A stretch of 64,000 nucleotides of DNA from Corylus avellana. Taxonomy: Eukaryota; Streptophyta; Magnoliopsida; Fagales; Betulaceae. Shown here in pieces: positions 50,361 to 62,222 of the stretch; the first letter of the stretch is position 1; every line of letters starts with the position of its first letter. Made by a program: the position numbers and the translations under genes. The notes under the pieces were generated by a model. That model was not told the DNA's origin. It made no database searches and saw only the letters and a list, made by a program, of their open reading frames with translations. The stretch is from assembly GCF_901000735.1 (NCBI RefSeq), contig NC_081547.1, forward strand, positions 27,701,382 through 27,765,381, given 5' to 3'.

Positions 50361-52391
50361 CTATCGGCCTACGGCCGACCTACCATAAACGTCATACACG
50401 GACGACGTAGTCGGAATGGACTGCGAATAGTCCTCAAACTCTACAGTAAGACCAACACCATCACCTTTTCTCTTATTGGGAACCACCACCTCCTCCTGCA
50501 GCGCCAGCTCGCCCTCCAAATACCTCACCACCAGCCTCATCGTCGGGCGTGCCTCGGCCTCATAATTTGAACAAATCAAGCCCAGTTTGAGGACCAAAAG
50601 AGCCTCATCCTCATCAAACTTTCCCTCCATCCTTGGGTCTACTACATCAAGCACTGCTCCTACCGTCCAATTCTCCCAAACACAGTCCACCAGCAGAATC
50701 AGCTCCTCAGACGATGCTGTAGGATTAATGGGTCTTCTACCGCATACCACTTCCAGCAACAAAGCGCCGAAGGCAAAGACGTCCGACCTGGTCGTCGGCT
50801 TGCTTGTGCGAGTGAGCTCAGGTGCCATATACCCCAGCGTCCCCACCACCCTGGTGGTGCTTGGATTGGAGCCGTGCTCGTATAGCTTCGCAAGACCGAA
50901 ATCGCTCAGCCTTGCATTAAACTCAGAATCCAATAACACATTTCCGGCCTTGATGTCTCTGTGAACTACAACTTGTTCCCACTCCTCGTGTAAATATAAA
51001 AGCCCAGAAGCCACACCTTTGATGATCCTGAACCTTTGCTCCCAGCTCAGGATTGTCTTAGGCTGCTCATCAAATAGGTACTTGTCCAAGCTTCCATTCG
51101 GCATGAAATCATACACAAGTAGTAGATCACTTTGCCGACGACACCAGCCCACCAATTGAACCAAATTTCTATGACGAAGACGGCCAATACTAGCAACCTC
51201 CGACACGAATTCTTGCAAACCTTGTTTTGAATGTTGGGAAATACGCTTGACAGCAACTTGGGTGCCTGAGTTTGGCAGAATTCCTTTGTAAACTCGACCG
51301 AATCCACCAGATCCAATTAGCTCTTTCTCTTTGAAACCCCTTGTTGCTTTATTCAGCTCCTCGTAAGGAAGTCTATGTGGAACAATATCATGCTCCCAGT
51401 CCTCAACCACATCAGCCATCTTTTTCCTCCTGACGACGTAAAACGACGAAGCAGTAAGCAAAATCACAGCCAAAGCACATGAAACAGAGACGCCAACAAT
51501 TAGGCCTCTACGATTCTTTTTGGTCCCAGTACTGGCAGTAGTGGGGAGCTGGAGCTTAGGAAGTTGAGCTAAATTGAGAGATTTAGCGTCTCCATTCACG
51601 TTGAAGCTCCAACCCAGGATACAATGCGAGCTCGCTGCTAAACCGGTAGCAGCAGAAAACCCGATGTACATGGATTCATTAAGAATTTCTGAGAGGTTCA
51701 CTTTAGAGGACAAAAGTACAGAAGTGGGTTTAGCAGAGTCCGTCGAAAGCCTGATATCTAATTGATTTGTTGGCGAATTATAATCGATCCATGCCTGAAT
51801 TACCTGACCACTCGTCAAATTAAGGGGGATACCGTTCGTATCATTACCCTTAAATTGCATGACCGGAGTAGATTTGGTCGATGAGATGCTATTGATGTCG
51901 ATTGCAATATGGTTGCCATCGGGTTCACCGTACTGAACGTTATTGAAAGTGTCGAATTCGACCGCTAATATGTGGTTCGAGGAGTTCCCATTGTTGGTGG
52001 CGTTGAAGAGGCCAATATAAGAGCCTGAATCACCCCCAGGAATCCCTTTCACGGGAGATATTGCGAAAGCCATACCGTCGCCGCCTTGTATCCCAGGCTG
52101 CGGGATTATAGCGAAAGCGAATGAGGTGGAGAAGGACATGACTTCGCCGCTGGAGTTCTTGAATTGGATTGGGTTTGAATAAAACCCGTGGCCGAGTGAA
52201 TTGGCCGAGAAGTCTGTTACCCGAAGTACGCCATTGTTGTCAACCCCTGCAACGCCGTCTAAGCTCATGTTGTTGCCTGCGGCACTGAACCCGCCGCTGA
52301 ACTCGTCTAACAAGGGCCTAGCATCGTCTTGAGGCTTTACACGATATAAGAGTAGAAGAAAAAAGCAGAGATAGGTGAGTTTTTCTGCCAT
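50361..52391 (-). CDS. L-type lectin receptor-like kinase 3 (LecRK)
   Basis: Intronless, 676 residues from the ATG at 52391. Same order as LecRK 2: signal peptide (about 1-22), legume-lectin domain (about 24-270), transmembrane helix (about 297-320) and kinase (about 356-620). The catalytic residues are intact: glycine loop GSGGFG, K382, HRD 477-479, DFG 497-499 and APE. Compared with LecRK 2 it has one extra residue in the linker before the membrane, one in the 'DEQPK' loop, and a longer tail ending YGRSAVGR. It lies on the minus strand, tail to tail with LecRK 2 and with repeat X between them. Confidence 0.95.
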   Translation of the reverse strand: MAEKLTYLCFFLLLLYRVKPQDDARPLLDEFSGGFSAAGNNMSLDGVAGVDNNGVLRVTDFSANSLGHGFYSNPIQFKNSSGEVMSFSTSFAFAIIPQPGIQGGDGMAFAISPVKGIPGGDSGSYIGLFNATNNGNSSNHILAVEFDTFNNVQYGEPDGNHIAIDINSISSTKSTPVMQFKGNDTNGIPLNLTSGQVIQAWIDYNSPTNQLDIRLSTDSAKPTSVLLSSKVNLSEILNESMYIGFSAATGLAASSHCILGWSFNVNGDAKSLNLAQLPKLQLPTTASTGTKKNRRGLIVGVSVSCALAVILLTASSFYVVRRKKMADVVEDWEHDIVPHRLPYEELNKATRGFKEKELIGSGGFGRVYKGILPNSGTQVAVKRISQHSKQGLQEFVSEVASIGRLRHRNLVQLVGWCRRQSDLLLVYDFMPNGSLDKYLFDEQPKTILSWEQRFRIIKGVASGLLYLHEEWEQVVVHRDIKAGNVLLDSEFNARLSDFGLAKLYEHGSNPSTTRVVGTLGYMAPELTRTSKPTTRSDVFAFGALLLEVVCGRRPINPTASSEELILLVDCVWENWTVGAVLDVVDPRMEGKFDEDEALLVLKLGLICSNYEAEARPTMRLVVRYLEGELALQEEVVVPNKRKGDGVGLTVEFEDYSQSIPTTSSVYDVYGRSAVGR

Positions 52392-55109
52392 GAGAGCGAA
52401 AAAGGAGTTCAGCTCTGTGAGGTTGTGAAAACTCGGGATTCAATCATTTGAATATGGTGGGCTGCACTAACAATAGTTCTCAACCATTTTTCTATTTATT
52501 CCTTATAAAAAAAAAAAAAAACAATTCACAATAGTTTTTTATTTTTTTTATATTTTTTTTTTATCATTATACTGTTTTCATAGAAATGAGTAAAAAAAAA
52601 AGAATGAAAATAATTTATTTATAATTTAATAAAGCATTGAGTAGTTACAGTATTTTTCAATGCATTGAGAAACATTGTAACTATCTCTTGGTGTAAGTTA
52701 AATGGATTGAGGTCCCGTTCAATTACTCAAAATTAAAAATTCTCATGTTATGAAATTACGGCCCTTCATTTTAAATCTAATGGTTTATAAAATCATTTAA
52801 ACCTCGGTAAAACAAAATCTAAATTAAAATCAAAATTTAATGTTTCGTTTATACAAAAGTAGTTGATATTTTATAGACCATTAAATTTAAAATAAAGTGC
52901 CATAATTTTATAATATAAAATTTTCCAATTTTGAGTAATTAGAAGATCTCAATCTAAGTTAAATATGTGGGTGTGTTTTTATGTTTTTTTTTTTAAAAAA
53001 AAAAAATTAAAACATTAGAAAGTAAATGCGCTATATAAGGTATTTGCTGTTAATGCTCTAACCAGACATGTTTGAGACATAACATAAATTTCCTAAAAAA
53101 CATGCCCACAGTTTTTCAATGTGAAAACTGCAACGCAGCTTCCCAAGAAAAACTATTTCCATGTTGCTTCCTTTAATTTGTTCCGGGCATTTACACGTTG
53201 CTTCAACAAAATAAAGATCAATTATTGGAAAATGATATAAAGATCTTCTTCATTATAGAATAATATTTGAATGGCTATAATTTTTTTTAAAATAATAATA
53301 ATAATAATAATTAAAGATAACCTTTAGAAGGATACAAGAAGACACGTGGTTGGAGGAGAAGCTTAAGGGATGATTACGTTTGGATAAGGACGTAAAAGCC
53401 ACATCAACATGGGTGGCAAGCTTGCCAGGCAACGTCTCCTTCTGTCTATCCGTACTAAGTGGGTTTGGACACAATTTGAGATTTTTTTTTTTTTTTTTTT
53501 GGTGAGTGCACATTTGGAGAATTGAATGCAAAGAAACTTTTTTTTTTTTAAAAAAAAAAAATTAATTTTATGTTTGGCATTGGCCTTTAAAAAAGGAAGT
53601 AACTTAGAACTTGGTTGATTTTTTCTCTCACGTGTGTTCACCTCTCCAAGTTGGTGTTGAAATTCACTTTTTCAACCTAGGTGAATTTCTAGTCCAAGTC
53701 TGATTTGGACTTTGTTTTAGCCGATGTGCAGTACTCCAACTTCGATTTGGAGAAGTAAACCGACTTTGAGCCTCTATAAAGAGGAGGCCTTGCAACAAGA
53801 AGAGAGTGAGAGGGGTGTTTTTAGTGTTTTGTATCATACTTTCTAGGCCCTAAAAGCAAACGATTTCAGTTTGTTTTCTCATGAGGGTTGGTTTTTCCAT
53901 GTGTGTACTGTAGATTTTTTTTATTTTTTTATTTTTTATTTTGTTATGGGTGTGAGTTAAATTGGATTATTTTTCATGTCCAAAGCTTCAAACATTGGCA
54001 GTTTTTAAATTTTCTTCATTTCTTGAGTCGAGTAATATTTGTTCATTTCAGTTACTTCTGTTAATTTGTTCATTGTTCTAATTATTTTTACTAATCCTTT
54101 AAAAATTTTATTATGGTAGAAATTCGGTCTAATTCCCTCACATTTGACTCGGATTAAGGCTTGATGGATGAACTTTGCATGGTGATGGTTTGTTTAAAGT
54201 ATTTGGAAAACTTTTTCACATCTTTTTTTTTTTTTTTTCTTTTTCTTACTTGATATTTTTTTCTTACTCTTTAATATTAATCTCTAATAGCGATTAATTA
54301 TGTTTATGTTTTGATTTGTTAGATTATTGAAGGAAGTAAATTTAAGGAATTGAAGATAATCCATTATCCATGTTTGAGATGGCTCGTGAAAATTATTGTA
54401 TAAACATGTTGGTGTTTATCCATATTGTTGGATGGATTTCATTTTAATTTAGGTTTATCCAAATTGTTCGATAGATTTTATTTTAATTTGGGTTCGGGTA
54501 TGCTTCATTTTGTTTTTGAGTTTTGTTAATTTGATGCATTGAGATTGCCAGGTGCTTGTGTTTGTGGTTGCTCCTTTAATGGTGGCATTGGATGGAATTT
54601 TTTTGCCTTTGGTGAAAGCATTTTTCATTAATTGGTTTTGTTAGTCTAAATGTCTAATTAGCATTCCTTTTGTTTTGTTAATTAGTCCATTTGCTTTGAA
54701 AAAATGTACTTTATAATATATAAAAACAGTTGTGAATTAGTATAAAAAAGCTTCAATGAGCTATTTTAGCCCAAAAAACAAATATTTTGGGTCACAAAAA
54801 CAACTAATTTTTAATAAGCTATTTTAGCCTTACAAAAAGTATTTGAGCCAAAAAATAACTAATTTTTAATAAGCTATTTTAGGCTTTTAGCGCAACAAAA
54901 AGTATTTGCGCTCTCGTAATAAATAATTTTTGGCCCAATTAATAAATAGTAATTTTGGCCCACGGTTAACCGGTTTAGCCGAACCATTTAACCATTTTGA
55001 CCGATAATTTCAGTTAAAACACCTTATCGGCCGGTAATCGGTTAAGTGACCGATTAACCGATTATTTTCGGTTAATAACCAATAAAAGGCCTAACCAGAC
55101 CGTTTTGAC
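52392..55109. other. Intergenic; low-complexity and possible LTR remnant, no gene seen
   Basis: Poly-A/T tracts, and a TATA-like CTATAAAG at 53774-53781 in a segment (about 53650-53900) that looks LTR-like. Near 54750-54900 'agctattttag' recurs with 'aaaaagtatttg' in loosely tandem units. At 54960-55100 many 'accggttaa'/'ggttaaccg' words occur. Confidence 0.4.
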
Positions 55110-57840
55110 TGATACCTAGGTCTAAAGTCCTCTACCTACATTCCTGCGCGGGCTGCGGACTATGTCCTGCTCTCTGGTAGGATGTTCGCCTTCCTGGCCG
55201 CCTTTAAACCTCTAGTTCCTATTGTCGTGGCCACAAGCCCATGGTCGGGGCCTCCTATCTTCCTGCCAGCGAGATCCACCTGCATAAGGGGGCGCCCGCC
55301 CCTGGTCCGCCACAAACTTGGCTAGTTTACCATTCCTGACGAGCCTTTCTATCTTTATTTTTAATGAAATGCAATCTTCAGTGTCGTGATCGTGGTCCCG
55401 ATGATAGTCACAATATCTGTTCAAGTTTCGCTTATTTGCAGGGCTCGCATAGGCTGAGGTTGCCTCGCCTCTAGGATTGCCATGACCTCACGTAGAACTT
55501 CAACCAGGCTGGCATTTAGCGTGGTGAGATTGAGTTCTCGTGGGGTGACCTGCTTTCCCTTCTTACCTCTCTTGCCGAATAGTCCCTTCTTCGGTGATAG
55601 GTTAATTTTGGGGACGTCCCTCTTAGGGATCCCTACAGTGGTTCTTCTAGGCACCGTCAGGGCCAGTATGGTTTCTTCTTTGTTGATAAACTCAACCGCC
55701 TTCTCCATGAACTTCTGGAGGTCCGCCAGTGGTTTGCGTGCCACTTCCATGGCTAGAGGGCTTTGGGGATGGATCCCATTCAAGAGGGCCATGAGTACCA
55801 GGTTCCCTGGTGCCGTTGCGACCCCAAGCCTTTCCTTCTGAAAACTCTCAATGTAGTCTTTCAAGGACTCTGAGTCTTTCTGCTGCACTATCATCAGGTA
55901 GACAACATGCATCTTCCACCTGTGTGTGGACATGAATTGGGTTAAGAAATGCCTGGCGAGGTCCGTGAAATTGTCTATGGAGTTCGGGGGAAGGTTGGCA
56001 AACCACTCGCGAGCGGATCCTGTCAAAGTTAGAGGGGAAGCCCTGCAAGCGATCTCGTCTGGTATCTCTCAGAGGGTGACATGAGCTCGAAACAACTCGA
56101 GATGTTCCATGTGATCAACGGTTCCATAATAAGGAGCTAAGGTTGGGACTTTAAACTTGGTTAGTAACGGATGACTCAGCATTAACTGCGTAAAGGGCAG
56201 GTTTGTGCTTTCCAGCACATCTTCTATCGCGGTTTGCTTTCCCTTCATCTGGCGAGCCATAGCCTACATTCATCTTTTAACTCGCTATACATGGTTCGCC
56301 AATCTTCCTAACGCATCGAGGGCTCGGGCTGCTTGTTGCGAGCTTGTGCCTTCCTGTCCACATCCCGCCTATGTTGCCCATGAATTCCTTCTACAACTTT
56401 GGTTTCCTCCTTTGGTGGGTTGTACATGTCGTAGTCTCCGTGCTCGTACATCATCCCTTCGCCATAGTCAGGGGTGTACTGCATGTTGTGGTTAGCTGGT
56501 TCGTATGGCTCTGTGTACTCCAAATATCCCCTGCCGTAGTGGTCGTAAGCGCTTTCAACTTGGTATTGGCTGCTTTTATAGAATAGATTCTTTGGTTCAC
56601 CATAGGAGTGGTAATGACCGTAGTCCTAGTGGCCATAGTTATTCTGGTAACCAAAGTATTCTCGAACTCCGTAAGTGTACCCGCACTAGTCTCCATAGGT
56701 GAAACCGCCATAATATTCTCCTCTGAGGGTTGACTCAAAGCTGTTGTGCTCACCCTGCCTGTAGCATGCTTCCAGTATGGCTCCATCATACTCGCGGTGG
56801 TCATCGTCCTCTTGATCTTGCTCTCCGTTGCCCCGCTGCTCCGAAGGGGGTTCTCTAGAGTGGGGCTTGACGCGATAGCTCTTCGTCCTGCCACATGAGA
56901 TCACGGACTCGCCCTCGTTCTAGCTCCAACTGAGAAGTAAGGTAGGTCACTTGGAGGTTGTTGGCTTTAGAGGCTCCGGCGTCATCACTACGCATGGTTG
57001 TACCGAGAGGTCTGGTTTGGGTAATGACTGTGTTCGAGGGTGTTATCAAAGTGAAAGAGTTGGTGGTTTCGGGTTGTGCCAATGACGGTGGTGTGGAACA
57101 TCCACCGACACGGGTATGGTCTCCGGTAACAAACATACATATTTCGGTGGAAAATAACTACAGCACTTTGCGTGTCTTTCCCACAGACCGTGCCAAACTA
57201 TTAGCACAATTTTCGGTCACCCTGAAGAACTTGAGTTGGGTTGAGATGGTGTGGTGCGTTGAAGAGTTATCTTCACTTAGATTAATGTTTGAACAGGAGG
57301 TGGAGAAGGAGAAGTGGGAGCTCAGTCAGTAGGAGAGCTATGTTTCATGAATTATTCTCTTTTTATTAATGGTGTATGCCATATATATATACATGCATAT
57401 GTCTGATGGTTGGACGTTTTGCATACGTGTACACAGTGTCATATCTTACAAAGGATGGTCAATATCTTTTATTTGGTGGTGCAGCGACATGCGTTTGTCA
57501 GGTTGGTCATCCCTTTTTGAATGAATGTTCTTGTGACTGGATCGGTATGACCTGGCCTCGTCGTGGGCCCACTCTGGTTGGTGGAGAGGTGTGGCCTATA
57601 TTCTTCATGCTGGGGAGATGTGCTTGGGTCAGGTCTATACGTGGTGGTTATGGTGAATGGCAGGATTGTACAATGAATGGGACGTACACAGTGGGCCCCT
57701 CATGGTGTGCTTGCTTTAGGCGACGTTGGCTAGATGAGCGACCCACTAGTGGTGACATCTCACCTCGCTTTTGGCGAGGAGCCGATTTTCTCTCCAACAG
57801 AAACCATATGAAAACTACTTAAATTGACCTGATAATATCA
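55110..57840 (-). mobile_element. Truncated Ty3/gypsy LTR retrotransposon
   Basis: Read on the minus strand it has an LTR-like region (about 57840-57205, with a TATATATATATGG motif near 57380). Next is the leader junction 'tttggca.ggtctgtgggaaag' near 57205-57180, a variant of the typical plant gypsy 'ttggcgccgtctgtggga', followed by gag to about 55210. Sequence then ends abruptly: no protease, reverse transcriptase, integrase or second LTR is visible. The LTR border is approximate. Confidence 0.75.
55212..57136 (-). pseudogene. Broken Ty3/gypsy gag
   Basis: The central part matches the retrotransposon gag family (PF03732 type): 'PFTQLMLSHPLLTKFKVP...DHMEHLELFR', then 'LTGSAREWFANLPPNSI' and 'DSESLKDYIESF'. 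It is followed by the 'YCDYHRDHDHDTEDC' segment that usually comes after gag. A TGA at 56071-56069 interrupts the frame just after HVTL. A frameshift near 55425-55440 separates the last segment, and the N-terminal part (57136-56300) is spread over frames. It cannot make a full Gag. Confidence 0.85.
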
Positions 57841-57905
57841 AATACTACCACCAACTTTCTTTTTGAGGCAAGTGGGTGATAAGGAGAAATTTCGTGTTGG
57901 AGACA

Positions 57906-58195
57906 GGGAATTAGGGGGGGGGGGGGGGGGGGTGAGGTTCGACGGAGGAAGACGAGCAATTGGCAAAGGACAGTGGCAACTTAGGTTTTAAAGATCAACG
58001 TAAGAATGACAAATATTGGGAGAATCCAGCATAATTGGAATAATATTGTATATTGAGCAGTAAATCAAACATAAATTTTGCTATGAATATCAGAATCAGG
58101 CATATATGACCAATTTAAAAAGCATTTTTCGGGGCACATGTCATGCCCACCCAACTACGCTTAATGAGCACTATTTTTCATGCATCATCATCTTT
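57906..58195 (+). repeat. Segmental repeat Y, copy 2, with a 19-base G run
   Basis: Direct counterpart of 41647-41920. It starts with an uninterrupted run of 19 G (57914-57932), where copy 1 has a shorter, broken G-rich stretch. No coding region. Confidence 0.85.
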
Positions 58196-58899
58196 TTCTT
58201 CCTCCAACTTGTATCTCAATCATGTTAGAGGTGCTGCTAAAATTTTTTTGAGAGTGCCGAGTGATAACTTGTGTAAGTAGGAGAGAATTTTTTTTTTTTT
58301 TTTTTGGAGTGCCGTGTGGAATTTGGGTAGAAAAACAGCAATTTTTAATTTTTTTTTTTTAATTTTTTTTAAAAGCTTTGGGGGTACCGTATCACCTTAA
58401 AGCCTCAAGTGGCTCCACCACTCTGTGTGTGAGAGAGAAGCTCAATAAAAGTTGGCTAAGTTGCAAGGTTTTTCACCTAGTGTGAAAGGCTATATTTCAG
58501 GTGAGATGAATCGAGTAGTGTTTCAATTCAGGGAAGGGATGCGGTAAAAAGAAAGAGAGACAACTTTTAGGAAAGGCCAATTAAAATTAGTCATTATGGC
58601 ACCTATTTGCAATATGCACCCCAAGACCGGAGAATTAGGATCTTCTTCATTTTAAATAAATTAAATAACATTCAGTTAATTATAGTGAGAATATTTTTGT
58701 CTCCTCAAAAGTGAAAAATCAAATATCACTCTATTATAATTAGCTGAATATTATCCAGTTCATTTGAAATGAAGAGGATCATATTCTAAGACTGGGTGTT
58801 TCCGTTAGAAGAGGTGGCCAAACTATCATAAAACTCTTAATTAAATGGTGAAGTATATTTTATTTAAAATTATATTCCATCCTCTAAAGAAATAGTCTC
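58196..58899. other. Intergenic between repeats Y and Z, no gene seen
   Basis: AT-rich, with T tracts near 58288-58305 and 58346-58372. Nothing recognised. Confidence 0.5.
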
Positions 58900-59496
58900 C
58901 AAGAGGTAATTCAATCGGCTGAGACCACGCCTAATGAAGCGAAGATTACTATTTCAAATTTCTCTCCCCATATTAAGATATTTGAGATGCGAATAAAACA
59001 CACATGGCCTAGTACTCATTGTGTGGCATTCCTAAGTGCATTAGGGTAAATTTTGAAGAAAAACATTTACACTTTTTAATTTGGAGAGTCACTTTTAAAA
59101 TGAATCAAATATCTAAATATTTATATATTTTTTACTTTAGTTAAATATTTTTTTTAATTATTTTTTTGTGAATTTTTTCATATTTTAAAAGAAAGACTAA
59201 ATTTAAAGAGCTCACTATATTTGATTCAAAACGGGAGTTTAGATTCCCATTGAAGTTGGTCGGTCACTAGAGGCATTTTGAGCCTCACAAGATTTGAAAG
59301 TTTGAGGATTTGTTTGATAACTTTTTTATCGAAGTCAAAATATCAAGAAACAATTTCTCTCATAAAACATTCACAGAAAGTTAAAAACTTATTACACCCT
59401 TATGTTATATTAAAACATAAAAAAAGAAATCTTAGAAAGGATTGTCAAAACAAAACATTACAAGGAAAGGAAAAGGAAGAGAATAATATATAGAGC
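58900..59496 (+). repeat. Segmental repeat Z, copy downstream of LecRK 4
   Basis: Similar to 49105-49850, including a decayed SINE-like piece (about 58908-58975). It abuts the LecRK 4 stop codon directly. Confidence 0.8.
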
Positions 59497-61510
59497 CTAC
59501 CTACCATAAACGTCATACACGGACGACGTAGTCGGCATGGATTGCGTATAGTCCTCAATCTCAACAGTACCACGACCACCACCTTTTCTCTTATTTGGCA
59601 CCGCCACCTCCTCCTGCAGCGCCAGCTCGCCCTCCAAATACCTCACCACCATCCTCATCGTCGGGCGTGCCTCGGCTTCATCATTTGAACAAATCAAGCC
59701 CAGTTTGAGCACCAAAACCGCCTCATCCTCATCAAACTTCCCCTCCATCCTCGGGTCTACAACATCAAGCACTGCTCCTACCGCCCACTTCTCCCAAACA
59801 CAGTCCACCAGCAGCATCAGCTCCTCAGAGTCAGACGATGCTGTAGGAGTAATAGGTCTTCTACCGCATACCACTTCCAGCAACAAAGCGCCGAAGGCAA
59901 ACACATCCGACCTGGTCGTCGGCTTTCTAGTGCGCGTCAGCTCAGGTGCCATATACCCCAGCGTCCCCATCACCCTGGTGGTGCTTGGATTAGAGCCGTG
60001 CTCGTATAGCTTCGCAAGACCGAAATCGCTCAGCCTTGGATTAAACTCAGAATCCAGCAAAACATTTCCGGCCTTGATGTCTCTGTGAACTATAGCTTTT
60101 TCCCACTCCTCGTGTAAGTATAGAAGCCCTGAAGCCAATCCTTTGATAATGTTGAACCTTTGTTCCCAGCTCAGGACTGATTTGGGCTCATCAAACAGGT
60201 GATTGTCCAAACTTCCATTAGGCAAGAATTCATACACAAGTAGTAGATCAGCTTCCCGACGGCACCAACCCAATAATTGAACCAAATTTCTATGACGAAG
60301 ACGCCCAATAGTAGAAACCTCCGATATAAACGCTTGCAAACCTTGTTTTGAATGTTGGGAAATACGCTTGACAGCAACTTGGGTGTCTGAGTTTGGCAGA
60401 ATTCCTCTGTAAACTCGACCGAATCCACCAGATCCAATTAGCTCTTTCTCTTTGAAACCTTTTGTTGCTTTCTTCAGTTCCTCGTAAGGAAATCTATGTG
60501 GACCAATATTATGCTCCCACTCCTCAACCACATCAGCCATCTTTTTCCTCCTGACGATGTAAAACGACAAAGCAGTAAGCAAAATCACAGCCAGAGCACA
60601 TGAAACAGAGACGCCAACAATTAGGCCTCTACGATTCTTTTTGGTCCCAGTGGCAGTAGTGGGGAGCTGGAGCTTAGGAAGTTGAGATAAATCGAGGGAT
60701 TTAGCGTCTCCATTCACGTTGAAGCTCCAACCCAGTATACAATGCGAGCTCGCTGCTAAACCAGTAGCAGCAGAAAACCCGACGTACATGGATTCGTTAA
60801 GAATTTCTGAAAGGTTAACTTTAGAGGACAAAAGTACAGAACTGGGTTTAGCAGAGTCGGTGGAAAGCCTGATATCTAATTGATTTGTTGGCGAATAATA
60901 ATCGATCCATGCCTGAATTACCTGACCACTCGTCAAATTAAGGGGGGTACCGGTCGTATCATTACCCTTAAATTGCATGACCGGAGTAGATTTAATGGAT
61001 GAGATGCTATTGATGTCGATAGCAACATGGTTGCCATCGGGTTCACCGTACTGAACGTTCTTGTAAGTATCGAATTCGACCGCTAATATGTGGTTGGAGG
61101 AGTTCCCATTGTTGGTGGCGTTTGAAGAGGCCAAGATAAGAGCCTGAATCACCCCCAGGAATCCCTTTTACGGGAGAGATTGCGAAAGCCATGCCGTCGC
61201 CGCCTTGTATCCCAGGCTGTGGGATTATTGCGAAAGCGAAGGAGGTGGAGAAGGACATGACTTCGCCGCTGGAGTTCTTGAATTGGATTGGGTGTGAATA
61301 AAACCCGTGGCCCAGTGTCATGGCCGAGAAGTCTGTTACCCGAAGTACGCCATTGTTGTCAACCCCTGCAACGCCGTCTAAGCTCATATTGTTGCCAGCA
61401 GCACTGAACCCGCCGCCGAACTCGTCCAACAAGGGCCTAGCGTCGTCTTGAGGCTTTACAGGATATAGGAGTAGAAGGAAAACACAGAGAGAGGTGAGTG
61501 TTTCTGCCAT
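59497..61510 (-). pseudogene. L-type lectin receptor-like kinase 4, single-base frameshift
   Basis: Very close to LecRK 2 over its whole length. Start ATG at 61510 with the same signal peptide start. The lectin domain is interrupted by one extra T near 61121-61123 (TTTGAAG where LecRK 2 and 3 have TTGAAG on the plus strand). After this the first frame ends near 61043, inside the lectin domain. The rest of the lectin domain, the membrane helix and the whole kinase (glycine loop, VAVK lysine, HRD, DFG, APE) remain open in the other frame. The remainder is otherwise undamaged, so this is a very recent loss, a null allele or a base error in the assembly. As written it yields only a truncated lectin fragment. 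Confidence 0.88.
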
Positions 61511-61936
61511 GAGAGCGAAAAAGGTGTTCAGCTCTGTGAGGTTGTGAAAACTCAGGGGATTCAATCATTTTAATATTGCCGGTAAGCGGACATCAATTTC
61601 CTCCTACAACTTTTATCACTTGGAAAAAAAGTGATATTTACATTTTGTTACCATGTAACAAAAAAAAAACTCATATTTTTTTAATAAAATGTGATTTTTT
61701 AAGTAATTTTTAATAATACGACACGTCACTTTTTAGGGGCGAAATTTAAGATGATGATCCAATTCCTACAACGAGGGACGGAAGCCACGGAAGTACATCC
61801 TAACTCCCAAGCCATCATGTTTTCTTCTAATTTTTTAAAATTTTAGATTACTTAGAACACTCCTAGGAGCTCCATTCAAATTATTATTATTATTATTATT
61901 TTTATTATTTTGGTAAGGTAATTTAACAAAAGTGGC
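61511..61936. promoter_or_regulatory. LecRK 4 upstream region, inverted copy of the LecRK 2 upstream DNA
   Basis: From the ATG to about 61860 it is the inverted counterpart of 44870-45316. After that an ATT microsatellite (about 61882-61910) follows and similarity ends. Confidence 0.55.
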
Positions 61937-62222
61937 TTAAGCATTCGCATCCGCCTCAATAAAAACTTAGTTAAATTTAGCAAAAAATCACTTTTTTCTA
62001 CTTTACTTATCAACTTTTTTAAAGTACCTACATCCGGCTCAGTATTTTAATTATCAATTTTTAATATTTTATTTAAAATTTATTATTTTTTAATTTTTAT
62101 GTAGTTCTATGAGAAAGGAAAAAGAAATTTAAATGATTTTTAATTAGAGAAGAGATGATGAAATGATTTGTTTCATTAATAAAATTATACATTGTTGAGT
62201 ACTGTAGCTCAACAAACTCTTA

